Source: Prolixibacteraceae bacterium UBA1413 (GTDB lineage Bacteria > Bacteroidota > Bacteroidia > Bacteroidales > Prolixibacteraceae). From it: a stretch of 64,000 nt of DNA. A model generated the notes under the pieces. It made no database searches. It was not told where the DNA came from and saw nothing but the letters and a program-made list of their open reading frames with translations. The translations under genes and the position numbers were made by a program. The stretch covers positions 115,550-179,549 of the forward strand of contig DBPT01000007.1 of assembly GCA_002304925.1 (NCBI GenBank), read 5' to 3'. This document shows positions 9,680-18,921 of this stretch, piece by piece (position 1 is the first letter of the stretch; each line of letters opens with the position of its first letter).

Positions 9680-11980
9680 CTACTTCAATGTCACTTCCTT
9701 TTTCACCAGGACATTACCCGCGGAGGCGCCCACCTGCAATTCGATGTTGCAAAGGTCATCATTCCAGGACTGGAGCTTTTCATCCCAGTACTGCAAACTT
9801 TTCACCGGAATCTCAAGTGTCACCTGTCGGATTTCCCCGGGAGCCAGGGTTTCCCGTGAGAAGGCTTTCAACTCCTTGTAAGGCCACTCCACGGAGGGAT
9901 TAATCCGGTGGACATATGCCTGCACCACCTCATCGGCCGTTACCGGACCGCTGTTTTTCAATTCAAGGGAAAGTTTGATGACATCGTTTTGCCCATATTT
10001 CTCCCTGTCGGTTTTAAGATTTGCATATTCAAATTCCGAGTAGGTGAGGCCGTAGCCAAACGGATACATGACCGGGAGTTTTTTGGTGTCGAACCAGCGG
10101 TAGCCTATGAGCGACTCTTCGGAGTATATTGCGGTGTTGGGATCATTTTTCAGATCTTTTTCTATTTGTTTTTCCTCCGGTTTTTCCGTTTTTTCAGTTT
10201 GCGCCACCAGGTTGGCAAAGACGTCACTTCCTCTCGTTCCCTGGGGGTAGTTTCCCAAGGCGTAGGCCGGTGAGTCCTCCAGTTTCAGGGGAAGGGTGAA
10301 GGGGAGGCGCCCACCTGGGGAGATGTTCCCAGTAAGGACGTCGGCCAGGGCGTTTCCGCCTTCGGTTCCGTTGAACCAGGAGATCAGGAGGGCCCTGGAC
10401 AGGGGTTTCACCACGGTGAGATCATTGGGAGCTCCGCTGACCAGAACGGTGACGATGTTGGGGTTGACGCGGGCGATTTCGGAGATCAGCTGATCCTGTC
10501 CCGCGGGCAGCATAATGTCCCTGCGGTCGCTTCCCTCAGTCTCGACGGTCCTGTTGTTCCCTCCGATGAAGAGGACCACACCGGCCTTCGAGGCTACCTC
10601 AACGGCTTCCTGCATCAGGATTTTTGCCTTTTCTTCCTTCTCTCGGGCCTCTTTCTCTCTTTCTTCAGCGGTCCTTCTTCTGAACATACTGCCGAAACCG
10701 GAAGCCGTGGACTCATACCCTTTCGCGTAGATTATTTCAGCTTTATCACCAATTTTGTTCTTCAATCCTTCAAGAGGCGTCACTTCATAGAGGGTTTTCA
10801 CGCCGGCTCCCAGCCCCCCCTGGCTCATTTTCTGTTCGGCATTGGCGCCGATTACCGCGATAACGGGTTTTGCGGCGAGGTCGAGAGGGAGGATTCCATC
10901 GTTTTCAAGCAGGACGATCGATTTAGAGGCGACCTCATAGGCGATTTTCTGCTGCGGGGGTTGTGAGGTGACTTCCAGGTTGGCTTTTTCGGGAGGGATG
11001 GGATCTATGGCCATTCTCACCCGCAGGATTTCGCGGACACGCTGGTTGACGAGTTCTTCGCTGACCAGTCCTGCCTTTACAGAATCGATCAGGGCGTCGC
11101 CAAGAAACCTTTTGGTGGGCATTTCGACATTGAGGCCGTTTTTGATGGCATTCACCGTGCTGTGTGTCCCGTTCCAATCGGAGATGACCATTCCGGCAAA
11201 CCCCCAGTCATCGCGGAGGATTTTGTTGAGCAGGATGTCATTTTCAGCACACCACCAACCGTTCACCTTGTTGTAGGCGGCCATGACCCCGTAGGCACCG
11301 CCTTCGGTGACGGCAGCCTGAAAGGGGGGCAGGTAAATCTCGCGCATGGCGCGTTCCCCGATGATGACATTGACGGTGCCGCGGTTGTTTTCCTGGTTGT
11401 TGAGGGCGTAGTGCTTGAGGCATGCGGCGACCCCGTTATCCTGAACCCCTTTGGTGTACCCGACCGACAGACGGGCACTGAGAAAGGGATCTTCGCTCAG
11501 GTATTCGTAAGTACGCCCCCCTGTGGGGATACGCTGGATGTTGATGGCGGGACCCAAGAGCATGTCCTTGCCCCGGAGCCGGGCTTCCCGGGCCATTGCG
11601 GTACCGTAGTCATAGGCCAGTCCTGGACTCCAGGTGGCCGCCAGTGCTGATCCGGTGGGGAAAAACGTAGCTTTGTCATTTTCCCATCCCAGGGGAGCCC
11701 AACCGTTGGGTTGCATCTCTTCCCTGATGCCGAAGGGACCGTCGACATAGATCATGTCGGCAATTCCCAGGCGCTCCACTCCCGCAGATACAAACATATA
11801 CTTCGCGTGAAGCATCTCCACCTTCTCTTCAAGGGTCATTTTCCCGATGATCTCCTGAATCTGTTTCTCATTCTGAAGCAGTGCCGGCCGAGGTGCCCTG
11901 GATAAGGAGTTGCATCCTGAAATGACAGCCACAAGGGCCGTAGCTGTCATGATGAATATCAGAAATATTGATTTTTTCAT
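9680..11980 (-). CDS. Glycoside hydrolase family 3, beta-glucosidase-like lipoprotein
   Basis: A GH3 enzyme of 766 residues with an N-terminal lipoprotein signal (MKKSIFLIFIM...VISGC). It has the EEKVEMLH motif, KHYALNNQENNR in the barrel and the nucleophile Asp268 in VISDWNGTHS. The C-terminal alpha/beta sandwich includes VLFIGGNNRTVETEGSDR, and a fibronectin-III-like domain closes the protein. A charged Glu/Lys/Arg-rich coiled stretch (about residues 430-455) is inserted in the C-terminal domain. It starts 73 nt after the CE1-like esterase and ends 61 nt before the carboxylesterase, so all three are probably co-transcribed. Exact substrate is unclear. Confidence 0.92.
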   Translation of the reverse strand: MKKSIFLIFIMTATALVAVISGCNSLSRAPRPALLQNEKQIQEIIGKMTLEEKVEMLHAKYMFVSAGVERLGIADMIYVDGPFGIREEMQPNGWAPLGWENDKATFFPTGSALAATWSPGLAYDYGTAMAREARLRGKDMLLGPAINIQRIPTGGRTYEYLSEDPFLSARLSVGYTKGVQDNGVAACLKHYALNNQENNRGTVNVIIGERAMREIYLPPFQAAVTEGGAYGVMAAYNKVNGWWCAENDILLNKILRDDWGFAGMVISDWNGTHSTVNAIKNGLNVEMPTKRFLGDALIDSVKAGLVSEELVNQRVREILRVRMAIDPIPPEKANLEVTSQPPQQKIAYEVASKSIVLLENDGILPLDLAAKPVIAVIGANAEQKMSQGGLGAGVKTLYEVTPLEGLKNKIGDKAEIIYAKGYESTASGFGSMFRRRTAEEREKEAREKEEKAKILMQEAVEVASKAGVVLFIGGNNRTVETEGSDRRDIMLPAGQDQLISEIARVNPNIVTVLVSGAPNDLTVVKPLSRALLISWFNGTEGGNALADVLTGNISPGGRLPFTLPLKLEDSPAYALGNYPQGTRGSDVFANLVAQTEKTEKPEEKQIEKDLKNDPNTAIYSEESLIGYRWFDTKKLPVMYPFGYGLTYSEFEYANLKTDREKYGQNDVIKLSLELKNSGPVTADEVVQAYVHRINPSVEWPYKELKAFSRETLAPGEIRQVTLEIPVKSLQYWDEKLQSWNDDLCNIELQVGASAGNVLVKKEVTLK

Positions 11981-12053
11981 TGATTTAATTTTTCATATTT
12001 ATAATTTTTCCGGATATCCTGAAAAAGGTACAGGCATAACCGGAGTTTTTCTG

Positions 12054-13229
12054 TTATTTAAAAATCAACTGTGCATATTCGGTGAGGTAAATTCTCCAGT
12101 TGGTCCATGTGTGACCGCCTTCGGTTTCGAGATATGTATATTTAAATCCCATTTTATCGAGTTTTTCCCTGAAATCGACATTGTTTTTGTAGAGAAAATC
12201 GGTTTTCCCGATGCCGATCCAATAGAGGTTCAAACCGTTTTTCATCTGTGTCTCCAGGGTGGCATCCAGGTTTTGATAGACTTTTGAAGTAGCCTGCTCA
12301 TTGGGCATGATGGCGGCTGAGAAAAGCCCCACATATCCGAAAGTCCCGGGGTAGTACCGTGAGATGTGGAGGGAGTGGTATCCTCCCATGGATAGGCCGG
12401 CGATGGCGCGGGACTCTTTTTTCTTTCTTACCCGGTAGTTGTTTTCGATAAACCGGATGATATCGGGGAAGGTCTCCTCGAATTTTCCATCCATGGTATT
12501 CGGAAGTTGCATGGTGGGTTTGGTGAATCCCAGGCTTGATTCTCCGGGGGCTGCTTCTTGGGCTACGTTTCCGTTGCTCATCACCACGATCATGGGATTG
12601 GCCTTTTTCTGTGCGATGAGGTTGTCGAGGATCTGGGAGGTACGTCCCAGGGCAATCCAGGCCTCTTCATCTCCTCCCATGCCGTGGAGGAGATATAAGA
12701 CGGGATATTTTTGCTTTCCCTCCTCATACCCGGGCGGGGTATACACAGTGATACGCCGCATCATGCCGTTCCCGGGAGAATTATACCACCGGCGGGCTAC
12801 GGTACCGTGCGCAACGTCGTTCACCTGGTAAAGGTCGCCTTTCCCCCCTCCAATGATGAAAACATTGAAAACCGAAGCCACATCACGGATCATGTAGACA
12901 TTGGCAGGATCGGTACACCGGAGGCCGTCAACGATGAACCAGTAGCTGTAAAGATCAGAGGGCAGGGCTGCCGTAGTATAACTCCATACCCCCTTGTCAT
13001 CCTTTGACATAAGCTGGGATCCGGGTGCCCATCCTTCGGAAGGCATCCAGTCACCCGAGAGTTTTACCTCCCCGGCCTGAGGCGCCATAAAACGAAAGGT
13101 AACCGAATTATCGGCATGAATTTCAGGAGATACGATTTCCTGTCGGCTCCACAATGCCTGCTGGGCAAAAGTGCCATAGATCGAAACCACAACAAAGAGT
13201 GTGGTGATCAGAAAAGACATTTTCTTCAT
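12054..13229 (-). CDS. CE1-like esterase with N-terminal CBM48/E-set domain
   Basis: A secreted esterase of 391 residues (signal peptide MKKMSFLITTLFVV...FAQ). Residues about 30-130 form an E-set/CBM48-like sandwich (SVTFRFMAPQAGEVKLSGDW). The alpha/beta-hydrolase domain follows with LLHGMGGDEEAW, the nucleophile Ser280 in GLSMGGYHS and catalytic His373 in GGHTWTNW. This arrangement is that of feruloyl or acetyl-xylan esterases of family CE1. It heads the minus-strand run of esterase and GH3 genes. Two further homologues lie at 60.1-62.4 kb. Which acyl group it removes cannot be told. Confidence 0.88.
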   Translation of the reverse strand: MKKMSFLITTLFVVVSIYGTFAQQALWSRQEIVSPEIHADNSVTFRFMAPQAGEVKLSGDWMPSEGWAPGSQLMSKDDKGVWSYTTAALPSDLYSYWFIVDGLRCTDPANVYMIRDVASVFNVFIIGGGKGDLYQVNDVAHGTVARRWYNSPGNGMMRRITVYTPPGYEEGKQKYPVLYLLHGMGGDEEAWIALGRTSQILDNLIAQKKANPMIVVMSNGNVAQEAAPGESSLGFTKPTMQLPNTMDGKFEETFPDIIRFIENNYRVRKKKESRAIAGLSMGGYHSLHISRYYPGTFGYVGLFSAAIMPNEQATSKVYQNLDATLETQMKNGLNLYWIGIGKTDFLYKNNVDFREKLDKMGFKYTYLETEGGHTWTNWRIYLTEYAQLIFK

Positions 13230-13395
13230 TAAGTTGATTTTTGGTTTGATATTTAATATAATTAGACGATATAACCATCCTCATGGTTTAAATTATAAGT
13301 GTGAAATTTAAGGAAAAGAATCTCAAATTTCTCTTCAGGAAAACTAAAACTGGAGAATTCCCCGGAATTTAACCTTTATCGTCCTGACAGGTTAT

Positions 13396-13403
13396 TATTT
13401 TTG
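13396..13403 (+). promoter_or_regulatory. Candidate -7 box (TATTTTTG) for the T9SS cargo gene
   Basis: Matches TAnnTTTG 42 nt before the chosen ATG of the exported protein, in a 216-nt divergent gap. A TTTA is near the -33 position but no clean TTTG. Confidence 0.4.
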
Positions 13404-13445
13404 CGGAAAAAACGCCAACTTTAAGTTTTTAAAATAGTGTTTCCG

Positions 13446-15785
13446 ATGAACTATTCCGGAGTAGTGGCTTTTCTGGTTTGCCTGTGTTTTTTCGTCAATT
13501 CCTCAGGAGACGGGATTGACCCGAATTGTCAGCGTTCCACAGAAGGTACGGAATTCTGGTTTGGCTTCATGGAAGGAAGAAGCAGCAGCAAAAATCATTA
13601 CACGGAAATAACAGTGACTTCCAGGTTGGATGCTACTTTTTCAGTTTACATCGGCGGTTCGCAGGATCCTTATGATGATCGATCATTTTTTGTGCCGGCG
13701 AACGGTTCTGAACAGCTCAGGATCCCTTTTGAACTGGTTGAGCCGACAAGTTCTGAGGAACTGCTTCCCATGGGTATTCGCCTGGTTTCTGACAATCCGG
13801 TCAACGTATATGCCTTGAACCATGATGACAATTCCTCGGATGTCGCGGTCATATACCCTGTTGGATCTTTGGGGACCGAGTACCTGACGATGTGCTACAA
13901 ACCGCATATTTACACTTCTGACAGGAGCCCCATTCCGGATCCTGAGCATGGGCGCAACAGCGAATTTGTCATTGTTGCTTCGGAGGACAGCACGACGGTA
14001 AGGATTACTCCTTCCGAAGAACCCGATGGACCGAACGTCAAAGGGAAGCCAATCACCGTTATTATGAACAGGGGGGATTTGTACCAGGTACAGTCACTGC
14101 TTGGCGATCTCACAGGGAGTATTGTCTCTTCCGACAAGCCGGTGGCTGTTTTTTCAGGTTCTTTCAGTACGACCATACCCTTTGAAACCCCCAACGGGGG
14201 TTGGGATCATCTGTATGAGCAGATGCCGCCTGTCACCGCCTGGGGCAGGGAATATTATACCGTGCCATTATCGGGGAGGAGTAAGGATTATTTCAGGGTA
14301 ATGGCCATGCAGGACAATACTACTTTTTACATCAATAACACCAAATATCCGGTTCTTCAAAAAGCGGAATTCAAGGAATTTGCTATGAACCAGCCGGCCA
14401 GGATTTTTGCTGATAAACCTATTTTGGTTGCTCAGTACAGCCAGTCTAAAAGCAATGACAAGGTGAAGAACGGGGATGGTTTTATGGTTATACTGAACCC
14501 TGTGAGTCAGGCCAAGAATGATGTGACCTTCGTAGCCTATGAATCTACCCTGATGAGGGTTTATTATGTGAATGTGGTGGTGCCTGTTTCAGAGACAGGT
14601 CACATGGAACTTTCGGGAGATATGATAAGCAGTAGTTCTTTCAGAACCTACCCGAACGGCAAGTATGCCTATGCCCAACTTCCCCTGAGCCAGGGTACCT
14701 GGCGGTTACGGAACATCACTCCCAACAAGGGTTTTATCGCTTATGTATATGGTTTTGGCGGAAATGAAGCTTATGGCTATGGTGTCGGTTTTAATCTTAA
14801 CCTGGTCCTGAACCTGAGTGAGAGCCTGGCAGATCATCCCAATCTCAGTCCGCAGGGAGATACTCTGGTCATTTGCCCCGGGGATCAGGTATTGCTCGAT
14901 GCTGGCCCCTATTTTGATTATTATCAATGGAATGATGGTTCAACGGAAAGTACCCTGACGGTTTCAACGTCGGGGTTGTACAGGGTGGAGGCTGGTACTT
15001 CGGACAAAGTTTGCACTCAAACTGATGAGATCGAGATCATTGTTGATGATCCTCCTCCGGTAAACCTGGGAGGGGAAATATTGGGTTGTCCGGGGAGTTC
15101 CGTTGTGCTGGATGCCGGCGGGGGGTACCGCAGCTATGAATGGACTCCCGGGGAGGCAACCACGCAAAGGATTGTGGCAGATACGACAGGTGTGTACGAA
15201 GTACGGGCATATGATCACTATGGATGTCCTGTTACAGGTTCCGTATATTTCAAAATCCATCCGGTGGCGGATTTTGAGGTGAACTACCCGGTGGCCTTGC
15301 TGGATCACGCCAACCTGTCGTTTACGAACAATTCCCTTTGGGCTGACAGTTATCGGTGGAATTTCGGGGATGGTTCCTTTTCAAATGAAGAACATCCGGA
15401 GCACCGGTATACTTCGCTTGGACATTACCAGGCCGAATTAATCGCTTATGTTGATCAATGCACCGATACCTTCACCATGGGTATCGAGATCCTGCCTTTC
15501 GATGTATACGCCCCGAATGCATTCCGGCCCGACAGCCAGGTCTCCGATAACAACAAGACCTTCTTTCCCGTTATCCTGGGCGTTGATCCGGCGTTTGTCC
15601 ATCTTCAGGTTTTCAATCGCTGGGGGGAGATGGTCTTCGAATCGAAAAACCTTGACCACCCCTGGACCGGGAAAATGAAAAACGGGAAGGATGCCCCCTT
15701 GGGAAATTATGTCTGGAAGATGGATTATACCGACATTCAGGGATTCCGCCACTCCCGGAAGGGTCAGGTGATGCTGGTGAGATAA
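13446..15785 (+). CDS. T9SS type-B cargo: IgGFc-binding-like repeat, PKD domain and gliding-motility C-terminal domain
   Basis: A secreted surface protein of 779 residues. The frame extends to a GTG at 13437; the ATG at 13446 opens the signal peptide MNYSGVVAFLVCLCFFVNSSG. The first ~470 residues begin with TEGTEFWFGFMEG and resemble the N-terminal region of IgGFc-binding-like proteins. Two Ig-like segments with DTLVICPGDQVLLDAG and LGGEILGCPGSSVVLDAG follow, then a PKD domain with WNFGDGSFSNEEHPEHRY. The last ~90 residues (VYAPNAFRP..., VFNRWGEMVFES, PLGNYVWKMDY) are the CHU_C/gliding CTD that sends cargo through type IX secretion. It converges on a PorP/SprF gene, the usual partner of type-B cargo. 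Adhesion is an inference. Confidence 0.88.
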   Translation: MNYSGVVAFLVCLCFFVNSSGDGIDPNCQRSTEGTEFWFGFMEGRSSSKNHYTEITVTSRLDATFSVYIGGSQDPYDDRSFFVPANGSEQLRIPFELVEPTSSEELLPMGIRLVSDNPVNVYALNHDDNSSDVAVIYPVGSLGTEYLTMCYKPHIYTSDRSPIPDPEHGRNSEFVIVASEDSTTVRITPSEEPDGPNVKGKPITVIMNRGDLYQVQSLLGDLTGSIVSSDKPVAVFSGSFSTTIPFETPNGGWDHLYEQMPPVTAWGREYYTVPLSGRSKDYFRVMAMQDNTTFYINNTKYPVLQKAEFKEFAMNQPARIFADKPILVAQYSQSKSNDKVKNGDGFMVILNPVSQAKNDVTFVAYESTLMRVYYVNVVVPVSETGHMELSGDMISSSSFRTYPNGKYAYAQLPLSQGTWRLRNITPNKGFIAYVYGFGGNEAYGYGVGFNLNLVLNLSESLADHPNLSPQGDTLVICPGDQVLLDAGPYFDYYQWNDGSTESTLTVSTSGLYRVEAGTSDKVCTQTDEIEIIVDDPPPVNLGGEILGCPGSSVVLDAGGGYRSYEWTPGEATTQRIVADTTGVYEVRAYDHYGCPVTGSVYFKIHPVADFEVNYPVALLDHANLSFTNNSLWADSYRWNFGDGSFSNEEHPEHRYTSLGHYQAELIAYVDQCTDTFTMGIEILPFDVYAPNAFRPDSQVSDNNKTFFPVILGVDPAFVHLQVFNRWGEMVFESKNLDHPWTGKMKNGKDAPLGNYVWKMDYTDIQGFRHSRKGQVMLVR

Positions 15786-15947
15786 AACTGCGGTGATCCA
15801 TGAGGCTTCGGATTTCGGTCGTCAAAGTCACCTTTGTCTGACGATGACGGTGCCTGAAGAAGGTTGGGATTGAGGTTTAGATTAAGATCAGTGGCAGAAC
15901 CCTATGTAAGACTCCAGGTATAAGGTTTTGTTTGGGTTAATGTTACA

Positions 15948-16955
15948 TTATTCCCCGATGTAGTCGTGATAAGGGCGATAATAGGGGAAAGCAGTGTGAT
16001 GAAGAAAGTCCTTCAGCAGGAATCCCAGCGAGATTTCGCTGGTACCGCCCGATTGAACCCCCAGTCCTGAGATGGTGAAATCATAACTATAGGTAAAATG
16101 CCATCTTTTTTTCATATAGCCCACCAGTAAGATCAGCGCATCATAATGGAAGGTCAGGTCCTGGCGGAACCAGGTACCCACAGTAAAACCGCTGTAATTT
16201 GCCAGCATGCCGTAATTGAACTGGCTGAAATTCCCCTGGTGCATAAGCACCACCTGTGGTGAAAGGTCGAAGGTCTTACGCCAGTAGCCATGCTCGTGAA
16301 TGGGGATGCGGGTGCCAAAATGGAGGGAATATTTCCGGTAAAGTTTTCCGTACTCCTTTGCATTGCGGTCCCAGCTTTGAAGGGGTTGCGAAAGGTGGTG
16401 CACGGCCATGCCGGCGAACATTTTCTCCCCGAAAACCAGGATTCCGGCGGCGAAATCGGCAAAGTGGAATTCCGTGTCTCCGGGAGGGATTTCCGTGGTG
16501 GGCGTATAATTGCCGGTGTAGGGATCGACATCGTCGGGAAATACCAGTCTGTTCCAGTTAAGGCGGTTTTGGTGGTATCCGGCTTCGAGGGCTCCTGAGC
16601 ACCACAAGTATTCTGACAACTTGAAAATAGAGGAGTAGATAAAATCAGCCTGCAGTCCGACGAGCATACCATTGGCCTGTGCGTCCCTGACCAGGTTGAA
16701 TCCGATGCCTCCCTGGAGCGATTCTACCGGCATATCAAAAGCTACGCTCTGGGTCACATAGGCGTCGGTCAACCCATGCCACTGATCGCGATACTGGAGG
16801 TTCACGCGGGGCACCCCCAGGGTTCCCGAAAATGCAGGATTCAGATAAAGGGGGTTGGAATAAAACTGTGAAAAACCGGCATCCTGGGCATTTGCAGCAA
16901 GAACCAGCAATACAAAGGGGGCAAAAAGAAAAAGAAGACGGTGCCTTTGAATCAA
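15948..16955 (-). CDS. PorP/SprF family type IX secretion outer membrane protein
   Basis: A 335-residue outer membrane beta-barrel of the PorP/SprF family, which attaches type-B T9SS cargo to the surface. It has a signal peptide (LFLFAPFVLLVLAANAQ) and the family N-terminal signature QDAGFSQFYSNPLYLNPAF. The start is a TTG whose bases overlap the TGA stop of the upstream GH127 gene (TTGA), so translation is probably coupled. No later Met would keep the signal peptide. It faces the T9SS cargo gene across 162 nt. Linkage to a GH127 gene in one transcript is unusual. Confidence 0.9.
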   Translation of the reverse strand: MIQRHRLLFLFAPFVLLVLAANAQDAGFSQFYSNPLYLNPAFSGTLGVPRVNLQYRDQWHGLTDAYVTQSVAFDMPVESLQGGIGFNLVRDAQANGMLVGLQADFIYSSIFKLSEYLWCSGALEAGYHQNRLNWNRLVFPDDVDPYTGNYTPTTEIPPGDTEFHFADFAAGILVFGEKMFAGMAVHHLSQPLQSWDRNAKEYGKLYRKYSLHFGTRIPIHEHGYWRKTFDLSPQVVLMHQGNFSQFNYGMLANYSGFTVGTWFRQDLTFHYDALILLVGYMKKRWHFTYSYDFTISGLGVQSGGTSEISLGFLLKDFLHHTAFPYYRPYHDYIGE

Positions 16956-18868
16956 TATTTCGTGTTTTTTAGTTCGTCGAAAAGATCGAAATATACCGAA
17001 TATCTCCTGTCGTGAAGTTGGAAAAAGGGACGGAAAAGGATTTCAGAAGGACGGCCGGTGTTTATGGTCCGGAAAGTGTTGGGTGATCCCTGTACGGCTT
17101 CGGTCCAGTCGGCAGGGTTGCGGTTGCCGGTCATCAGCACGGGTACATACTGCGGATGGTTGGCGGCGGAATCATCAACAGGGCCCAGGTCACCGGCAAG
17201 AACCAGCGGACCATAGATAAGGGCTACCCTGTTGCTGTCATCAGGCATCGTCTCCAGGCGGAGAGAAAAGGGAAACTCAATGGTGACGCGATCGCCGTTT
17301 TTCCAGTTTCTCTGCACGTTAATAAAACTTCCGGGGCTGTTTTTATGATTGTGGATTTTTCCGTTTACCCTGATCGTCATTCCTTTTTCCGCCCACGAGG
17401 GATACCGGATCATCAGGGTCAGGGTGACGGGTGACGGGCAGCTGACTTCCAGTGTTGTTGCTTGTTCTTCAGGGAACATTGTCTTCTGGGTGATGGTCAG
17501 TTCCTTTTCTTTCCATGATAATTCGGAGGCGATGAATTGGGTGATGAACAACTCTTTTTTGTTGTGGTAGTAGATATTTTCCCCGTATTTGGAATGGTTT
17601 TCCATGCCGGTTCCCACGCAGCAGGTGAACCAGAAAGGATCCTGGTATTCCTTGTATCCCCCCATTTCGAGTGAGAGGTTATATATCACCCTGCCATCCC
17701 CGGGATGCTGAGAGGAGAGGATGTGGTTGAACAACGCTCTTTCGTAAAAGTCAGCCACTGAGGGAGAAGCTTCCCAGGAGAAGAGATGACTGCTCAGTTT
17801 CAGCATGTTGTATACATTGCAGGTTTCGGAGGTTTCACTGCTGAGCCGGTTGCGCAGGGTGTCGGGCGGGCCGAAATATTCGTGGTCGCAATGACCGCCT
17901 GTCACATAGGAGTGGTGGTTGACCACCCGGTTCCAGAAGAATTCTGCGGCCTTGCGGTCCTTTTCACTGCCGGTAAGTTCATAACGGCGTGCCAGTCCCA
18001 CAAATTTGGGAATCTGGGTGTTAGCATGTTTTCCGGGAAGAATGTCCTTTCCGTGGGCCAGGGAATCCAGGATCGCCCTGTGGTGGAAAACCCGGGAGAG
18101 GGAGAGGTATTTTTCCTCTCCCGTGGCGGCATAGATCTCCGCCAGGGCCTCGTTGATGCCACCATGTTCGCAATTCAGCATTTTCTGGATCTGGTCATCG
18201 GTAAGGTTCTCCACCACCGTTGCCAGCCAGTCGGCGAACCGGACCGCTACCGCAAGGGCCTTTTGGTTTCCGCAGCGGTAATGTGCATCCATCAAACCCA
18301 TCAGTACCTTATGTTGTGTGTAATAAGGGACCCAGATTCCATTCAGGTCAAATCCCTGTGACCTGATGTTTCCCCGGGCAACCTCTTCTTCGAGGATCTG
18401 CTTCCCTTTGGGGAAGGCGCCGATATAGCCGTCACCGTCGGCTTCCTGGCAGGCGGCAAGCTCATCCACCATGTAGTTCACTCGCTTTAGGAATTCGGTA
18501 TCCCCGGTGGTTTGGTACATCAGAGCGCAGGCGCTCAGGTAATGCCCCAGGGTGTGGCCGGCGATGGTATTGTCTTCCCACCCGTGATAATGTTCTGCTT
18601 TTGGTTCCAGGCCGGCTTCCGTCCTGAATTTGGCCAGCAGCCGGTCGGGCTGGTAGTTCAGCAGGGAAACCAGGTTCATCCTGGTGGCATGATAGAAAGG
18701 ACCGTCCAGAAGCTTCACTTCCGTCAGGGGGAATTGTACCGCACGAAAAGCTACCACTTCCCGACCACCGGGCTTCCGAAAAACTTCCCGGTCATAATGA
18801 CATGAGGAAAGGGCAAGGGCAAGCGCCATTCCCAAAATAAAGATGTTAGAATTTGTTACGATGCGCAT
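16952..18868 (-). CDS. GH127-like beta-L-arabinofuranosidase (DUF1680), lipoprotein
   Basis: A 638-residue (alpha/alpha)6-barrel enzyme predicted to release beta-L-arabinofuranose, with lipobox LALSSC. The zinc-thiolate site of characterised GH127 enzymes is recognisable: Glu348 and Cys350 in SETCNVY, and adjacent Cys416-Cys417 in FTCCVGTGMENH. These match Glu338, Cys340, Cys417 and Cys418 of HypBA1; Glu330 is a candidate acid/base. Other barrel motifs include GHTLGHYLSA and YYTQHKVLMGL. It follows the isomerase-like gene by 53 nt and overlaps the PorP/SprF start. The related families GH146 and GH142 share this fold, so substrate specificity is inferred. Confidence 0.9.
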   Translation of the reverse strand: MRIVTNSNIFILGMALALALSSCHYDREVFRKPGGREVVAFRAVQFPLTEVKLLDGPFYHATRMNLVSLLNYQPDRLLAKFRTEAGLEPKAEHYHGWEDNTIAGHTLGHYLSACALMYQTTGDTEFLKRVNYMVDELAACQEADGDGYIGAFPKGKQILEEEVARGNIRSQGFDLNGIWVPYYTQHKVLMGLMDAHYRCGNQKALAVAVRFADWLATVVENLTDDQIQKMLNCEHGGINEALAEIYAATGEEKYLSLSRVFHHRAILDSLAHGKDILPGKHANTQIPKFVGLARRYELTGSEKDRKAAEFFWNRVVNHHSYVTGGHCDHEYFGPPDTLRNRLSSETSETCNVYNMLKLSSHLFSWEASPSVADFYERALFNHILSSQHPGDGRVIYNLSLEMGGYKEYQDPFWFTCCVGTGMENHSKYGENIYYHNKKELFITQFIASELSWKEKELTITQKTMFPEEQATTLEVSCPSPVTLTLMIRYPSWAEKGMTIRVNGKIHNHKNSPGSFINVQRNWKNGDRVTIEFPFSLRLETMPDDSNRVALIYGPLVLAGDLGPVDDSAANHPQYVPVLMTGNRNPADWTEAVQGSPNTFRTINTGRPSEILFRPFFQLHDRRYSVYFDLFDELKNTKY

Positions 18869-18921
18869 GGATTCGTTTTTTGTGAGGTTATTGGATCCCC
18901 GTAATCACCTTTTTGTCTCTC

